Below are positions 11,477 to 14,654 of a stretch of 14,654 nucleotides of DNA, piece by piece. Every line of letters starts with the position of its first letter. The stretch's first letter is position 1. Source of the DNA: Phoronis ovalis (lineage: Eukaryota > Phoronida > Phoronidae); NCBI GenBank assembly GCA_028565635.1, contig JAOXYB010031187.1, positions 1 to 14,654 of the forward strand, in the 5' to 3' direction. The notes beneath the pieces were generated by a model. The model was not told the DNA's origin. It saw only the letters and a list, made by a program, of their open reading frames with translations, and did no database searches. A program made the position numbers and the translations under genes.

Positions 11477-11482
11477 TTTATT
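11477..11482 (-). promoter_or_regulatory. Poly(A) signal AATAAA of the selenoprotein gene
   Basis: On the minus strand this is the first canonical signal after the SECIS element, 67 nt beyond its outer stem. It would give a 3'UTR of about 400 nt that includes the SECIS. An earlier AATAAA overlaps the stop codon (11866-11861); its use would exclude the SECIS. Confidence 0.6.
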
Positions 11483-11548
11483 ACTCAACAACAATAAATT
11501 TCTTAAACAAAAATCATGGAGTTCTTGTGATATTTGTAAAGGCAGGTC

Positions 11549-11663
11549 AGACTGGTAATAGTTCAGCCTTCTATACCATACTATCAAGTCACTTCTTCCA
11601 TTTGGTTTTAGAAGTAACCTTCATCAAGGTATAAAGCTGCATATCAGATTCTATTACCAGTCT
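11549..11663 (-). promoter_or_regulatory. SECIS element directing selenocysteine insertion
   Basis: Read on the minus strand, a closing 13-bp perfect stem (11663-11651 with 11561-11549, AGACTGGTAATAG and its complement) and a further TATACC/GGTATA stem (11633-11628 with 11577-11572) lead to the quartet strands ATGA (11624-11621) and TGAT (11586-11583). Above them is a 10-bp helix with two G-U pairs (GGTTACTTCT, 11619-11610; AGAAGTGACT, 11596-11587). The 13-nt apical loop starts with AAAA and has a possible CC/GG mini-stem, as in form 2 SECIS. This meets the eukaryotic SECIS consensus. It lies about 200 nt after the stop codon of the selenoprotein gene, on the correct strand. Confidence 0.9.
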
Positions 11664-11865
11664 AAGCAGTATTCTTGTCCTGAAAAGTAAATGAAACTTT
11701 GTTTACGATACTACAACAATAGTGATGCAGAGCATATCTTAATAAGGAACTTCTTTGCATGACTTGATTCTGTCATAAATTTCATGATTTTCAAGATATT
11801 ATCAAATATTTTCTATGGGAAAGGTATTTCTCAATACCTTGAGTGATATTATAAGGTCCTTTTAT

Positions 11866-14151
11866 TTATGTAGGTTTCAAGGCGAAAGTATGATTACCAA
11901 ATGGCGGCATAAAAGTTACCTTGAGTACTTGCAAAAGATAATCAGCAGATGGTCGGTCAATCGGTGATTTACTGCAATAAACAAACAGCACCTTTCCTTC
12001 GTTGTCTAGAATAAAGTCGCCACCCATTTGTCGAGGATTGTCTCCCATGTTTTCATACTTCTCTGGTATTTTTCCGGCCAGTATCTGCTCTGCAAAGTAT
12101 GTCATATTACCGACGTTCAAGACTTTGGATATTGATCGTCCAAGACCAAAGTATTTGTACAGTTTTCTCTGTTGATCAATTAATATAGGGCCTGTCCATT
12201 TAGTATCCTTCAACCATTGAAGAGCTCGTTCACGCATTCCAAATGCGATTACTATTGCCTTACTGTTGGTTGCATCTACTTCAGACTGTAAAGAAACATT
12301 TTTCATTATTGTAGAAATTTTCTTTGAGCAGATATGATAGCACAAGTAGTATAACATTTCAATATCAATGAAAAAAGATACATTGAAAATTCTCAGATTC
12401 ACAGTCGGTCAAAAACAAAAAAAAATTCTAGAATTTGCTGTTTCATAAAATTTGGACAATCTAACAACAGCTGAAAATATTTCTGTCCTATATTTCAAAC
12501 ATATCTACATCTGTCATTCTCAACAGGCTGTACCTGAGATTGAACTTAAGCAACATTCAAAATACTTACCTGTCGACTTTCAATTTCTGCTACATGTTTC
12601 CCACAAGGTGGTCATCCAAAGAATCGTATCAATACCAACAGCACCTTACCATATCCCAAATACTTTTGGAGGGTTACTGATTCATTTGTTCTAGCATCTG
12701 TCAAGTTAACATTTATTGGACCCAAAGAACCCAAACATGGTTCAGACTGAGTTTCGCTACCCTCAAGGTTGCCATCAATAGATTTTAAAAAATTGTCCCA
12801 GTCATCCTGGAAATACATTGCATAATTAAAACTAGAAAGAACTACTTTCAACAGACTTTTACATAAAATTGCATTTGTCAATTCCCTAGCAGGGTTTAGA
12901 AATATCACCTCATGTACATTTTATGCCCATCGTGCACAGTCATAGGCTATGCATCATTGTCGGCGGCGTCCGTAACACTTTCTTTTTCTAGCGATAACGG
13001 CTTCAGTTTTGACATTTTTTGTGTGTAACACTTTTTTTGTCTCGCAATAACTGCTTCAGTTTTTATCTGATCAGCTTTATATTTGATACAGGTCCAAGTG
13101 CAGGTCAAATATAATTTTGACCCAGATTGTTTCCAATATGGCTGACTGACAGCCATGTTCGTTCCCAAGGGGGCATAGATTCCACCACATACCAAAATGA
13201 CTCAACACGTGTCAAATTTAATTCTGACTCAGATTACTTCCAAAATTGCTGACTGGCAGCCATGTTTCGGGAACATTACTTTGTGTTACATACCAGAAAA
13301 ACAAAGCGTTGCTAGATGATGAAGGTGGATTCAACATGACCAAGGGTTGTTGGGCATAATAAACTTAAACAACTACTTCCAAACGTGACTACCCACCAGA
13401 GCATGATATGATTCAAGGGAAATGTCTTGTTTTAAATACAAGTTTATTTGCTACTTAAGCACATTAAAGCTGAGACAAAGTTGTCTCGTTTTAAAAGCAC
13501 TTTGGTACCTGAATTTTTGTCAAGTTTTCGTATGCTTCTTGAATCTGTTGATACCTGTTAAAAAAATTGCAATTTATCATTTTTGCTTCACTAGCAGCCT
13601 AGTATGAATTAAGTTGCAGAAAGATTGGTAAACTGTTTACATGCATATGCTTTCAAAAGAATATTGCAATGGAGCCAAGGGTCAATCATTCCTCCTATTT
13701 TAAATGTAACATTCGCATAATTTTTGGCATATGAGCACAATTTTACAAGTGTCCTATTACTCAAAGGTATGAATCAGAATATATTATTTGGTTATTGCAT
13801 AATAATACCTGCTGGAAAATATGAAATATACATGAATATGAGCAGTAACAAAAAGAAACATAGATTAACTACTCTACCACCAAATGGCAATGTTTTGTAC
13901 ATCAGGTTAGTGATTGAGTTTGATGGAGCTCAAATTATATTTAACAAAAGATGAAAAGAATTGACCTTTTCAGGTCCGAGTGCCAAATTTCAAAATATCC
14001 CAACTTACTATTTATTACCTGAAGTTTTTTTGACATATGGAATCTAATTCAGCTCTGGTTGAAATCTTGAGCTGTCGAAAATTATCTGTCAACACTTTTA
14101 CCAAGCCAAACATTGATCCAACCGTGTGCGAAGCAAAAGCATCAATGCGCT
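11866..14151 (-). CDS. Peroxiredoxin-like selenoprotein (SelL/SelU-type, thioredoxin fold) with U-P-P-C redox motif; 5' end outside window
   Basis: Exons on the minus strand are 14019-14151, 13509-13554, 12570-12806 and 11866-12285, joining in frame to 277 residues plus a split codon. An N-terminal helical region of about 80 residues precedes an AhpC/TSA-like fold. The strand K-V-L-L-V-L-I-R-F-F-G leads to TGA at 12612-12614, then P-P-C-G-K-H-V in frame to a phase-0 donor. The following exon continues the fold: A-I-V-I-A-F-G, a Y-F-G-L-G-R helix, Q-M-G-G-D-F-I-L-D, and D-R-P-S-A-D-Y-L-L near the end. TGA at the attacking-cysteine position of a C-x2-C-type motif, with a SECIS in the 3'UTR, means selenocysteine. 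G-G-D-F and D-R-P-S recall the SelL group, known mostly from aquatic animals and bacteria and typically U-x-x-U; here the second position is Cys. SelU/PRXL2 is the alternative family. The acceptor at 14152 shows at least one further upstream exon. Confidence 0.88.
12612..12614 (-). other. In-frame TGA recoded as selenocysteine
   Basis: The codon order on the minus strand is TTT-GGA-TGA-CCA-CCT-TGT, giving F-G-U-P-P-C. Fourteen codons follow to a consensus donor (GTAAGT), and the next exon stays in frame with family-typical sequence. A standard gene call would end here and lose the C-terminal 153 residues. Confidence 0.88.
12807..13508 (-). other. Selenoprotein gene intron with tandemly duplicated segments
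   Basis: A 702-bp intron. It contains two imperfect direct repeats: about 39 bp at 12971-13010 and 13025-13063, and a roughly 107-bp unit at 13104-13210 and 13211-13310. The minus-strand frame at 12947-13195 lies within these repeats and is not coding. Confidence 0.75.
13104..13310. repeat. Two-copy imperfect tandem repeat, unit about 107 bp
   Basis: Both copies start GTCAAAT-T/A-TAATT-TGAC-CAGATT and continue through TTCCAA, GCTGACTG-CAGCCATGTT and a later ACATACCA. The segment GGCTG-ACTGA-CAGCC in copy 1 can fold back on itself. The origin is unknown. Confidence 0.65.
13555..14018 (-). other. Selenoprotein gene intron without visible features
   Basis: A 464-bp AT-rich GT-AG intron. A plus-strand frame inside it has no family resemblance. 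No repeat or RNA gene is seen. Confidence 0.7.
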
Positions 14152-14654
14152 CTAAAAATGAAGAAATGAGCAAGTAATGAAATTAACAATAATCTGTTCA
14201 TTTATTAAGATTTGAATCATATACATGACCTAATAAAGATGTAAGTTTAATAAACTGTGTAGCAGAAATAAAAGGCACATAGTGTATATCTTATAATTAA
14301 ATAACACACTATGCAGATATTAAGTAAATGGTGTGTTAAACCAGGAGGTACGACAAAAAAACTTGATAGGGGTGTGAAGCCCCAGGTAAAAAAGCCTTAA
14401 GGACTCTAGATACCACTAATATTTAATATAACTTTCTAAATTAAATTTTCATAATCAAAATGAAGAGATAGACATGAAAAACTATACATTTTTGCCAGGT
14501 TATACTTGTTGATGAACCCAAAGAAAAAAAGCTGTAATTCTCATGATCTAATAAGTGTCCACTTTGGGAACAAATTGTAAACAAGACATTTGTCATGTCT
14601 AATGCCCATCCAATGTGTAGGATATTTTTTTAACATTATTGTTTTTTTACATTA
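14152..14654 (-). other. Probable upstream intron of the selenoprotein gene
   Basis: The acceptor TTTTTAG at 14158-14152 precedes the exon at 14151, so this stretch is intronic on the minus strand. I found no coding exon and no start codon context up to the window edge; the 5' end of the gene lies beyond it. Confidence 0.65.

Noticed and set aside
11549-11663. MITE or miRNA-like hairpin
   Set aside because: The internal quartet strands, helix length and apical AAAA on the minus strand fit a SECIS, and it lies in the 3'UTR of a gene with an in-frame TGA.
11866-12402. A 178-residue minus-strand frame starting at an ATG near 12402 as a separate AhpC/TSA gene
   Set aside because: The residues before 12285 are intron read-through (Ile/Tyr/Ser-rich, no family match). 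A clear acceptor at 12286-12287 joins this exon to 12570-12806 in phase 0.
12612-12908. A 98-residue minus-strand frame ending at the TGA as a complete small protein
   Set aside because: Its first part is intron upstream of the 12806 acceptor, and its end is the selenocysteine codon. The family sequence continues past the TGA.
12947-13195. An 82-residue minus-strand frame
   Set aside because: It falls in tandem repeats within an intron and has no family resemblance.

Overview
This is a eukaryotic, almost certainly metazoan nuclear window. The genes are split by AT-rich introns of about 250-2200 bp with GT-AG borders, the 3' ends carry AATAAA signals, and the protein families are animal ones. 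No single sequence proves the species. An aquatic invertebrate, perhaps a lophotrochozoan such as a mollusc, fits the selenoprotein and the RNF8 architecture; this is inference.

Layout, left to right. (1) Positions 1-1314 look like the 3' end of an unidentified plus-strand gene: a possible partial last coding stretch, then a long 3'UTR with a poly(A) signal. (2) FAU (ubiquitin-like FUBI fused to ribosomal protein eS30) lies on the minus strand, with four coding exons between 1413 and 3953 and a probable non-coding 5'TOP exon near 4311-4351. Its introns hold two convincing MITE-like insertions and a third weaker inverted repeat. (3) A compact bidirectional promoter (about 4352-4433) separates FAU from the divergent RNF8 gene (eight coding exons, 4434-11098, plus strand). 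RNF8 encodes FHA, coiled coil, C3HC4 RING and, unusually, a C-terminal CCHC zinc knuckle after an acidic linker. (4) RNF8 intron 3 contains an intronless OTUD1-like deubiquitinase gene (7424-8116) on the same strand. (5) A minus-strand gene (11866-14151; its 5' end is outside the window) encodes a thioredoxin-fold, peroxiredoxin-like selenoprotein of the SelL/SelU type. An in-frame TGA at 12612-12614 sits in a U-P-P-C redox motif, and a well-formed SECIS element lies in its 3'UTR (11549-11663).

The selenoprotein is the highlight. An ordinary gene caller would stop at the TGA and break the gene in two, but the reading frame continues through conserved family sequence across a phase-0 splice junction to a natural stop. 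The SECIS, with ATGA and TGAT quartet strands, a 10-bp helix and an apical AAAA, is on the correct strand about 200 nt after that stop.

Three neighbours touch ubiquitin biology. FAU releases a ubiquitin-like protein, RNF8 builds (with UBC13) K63-linked chains in the DNA-damage response, and OTUD1-family enzymes remove K63-linked chains. Having the antagonist nested inside the ligase gene is suggestive, but functional coupling is inference only.
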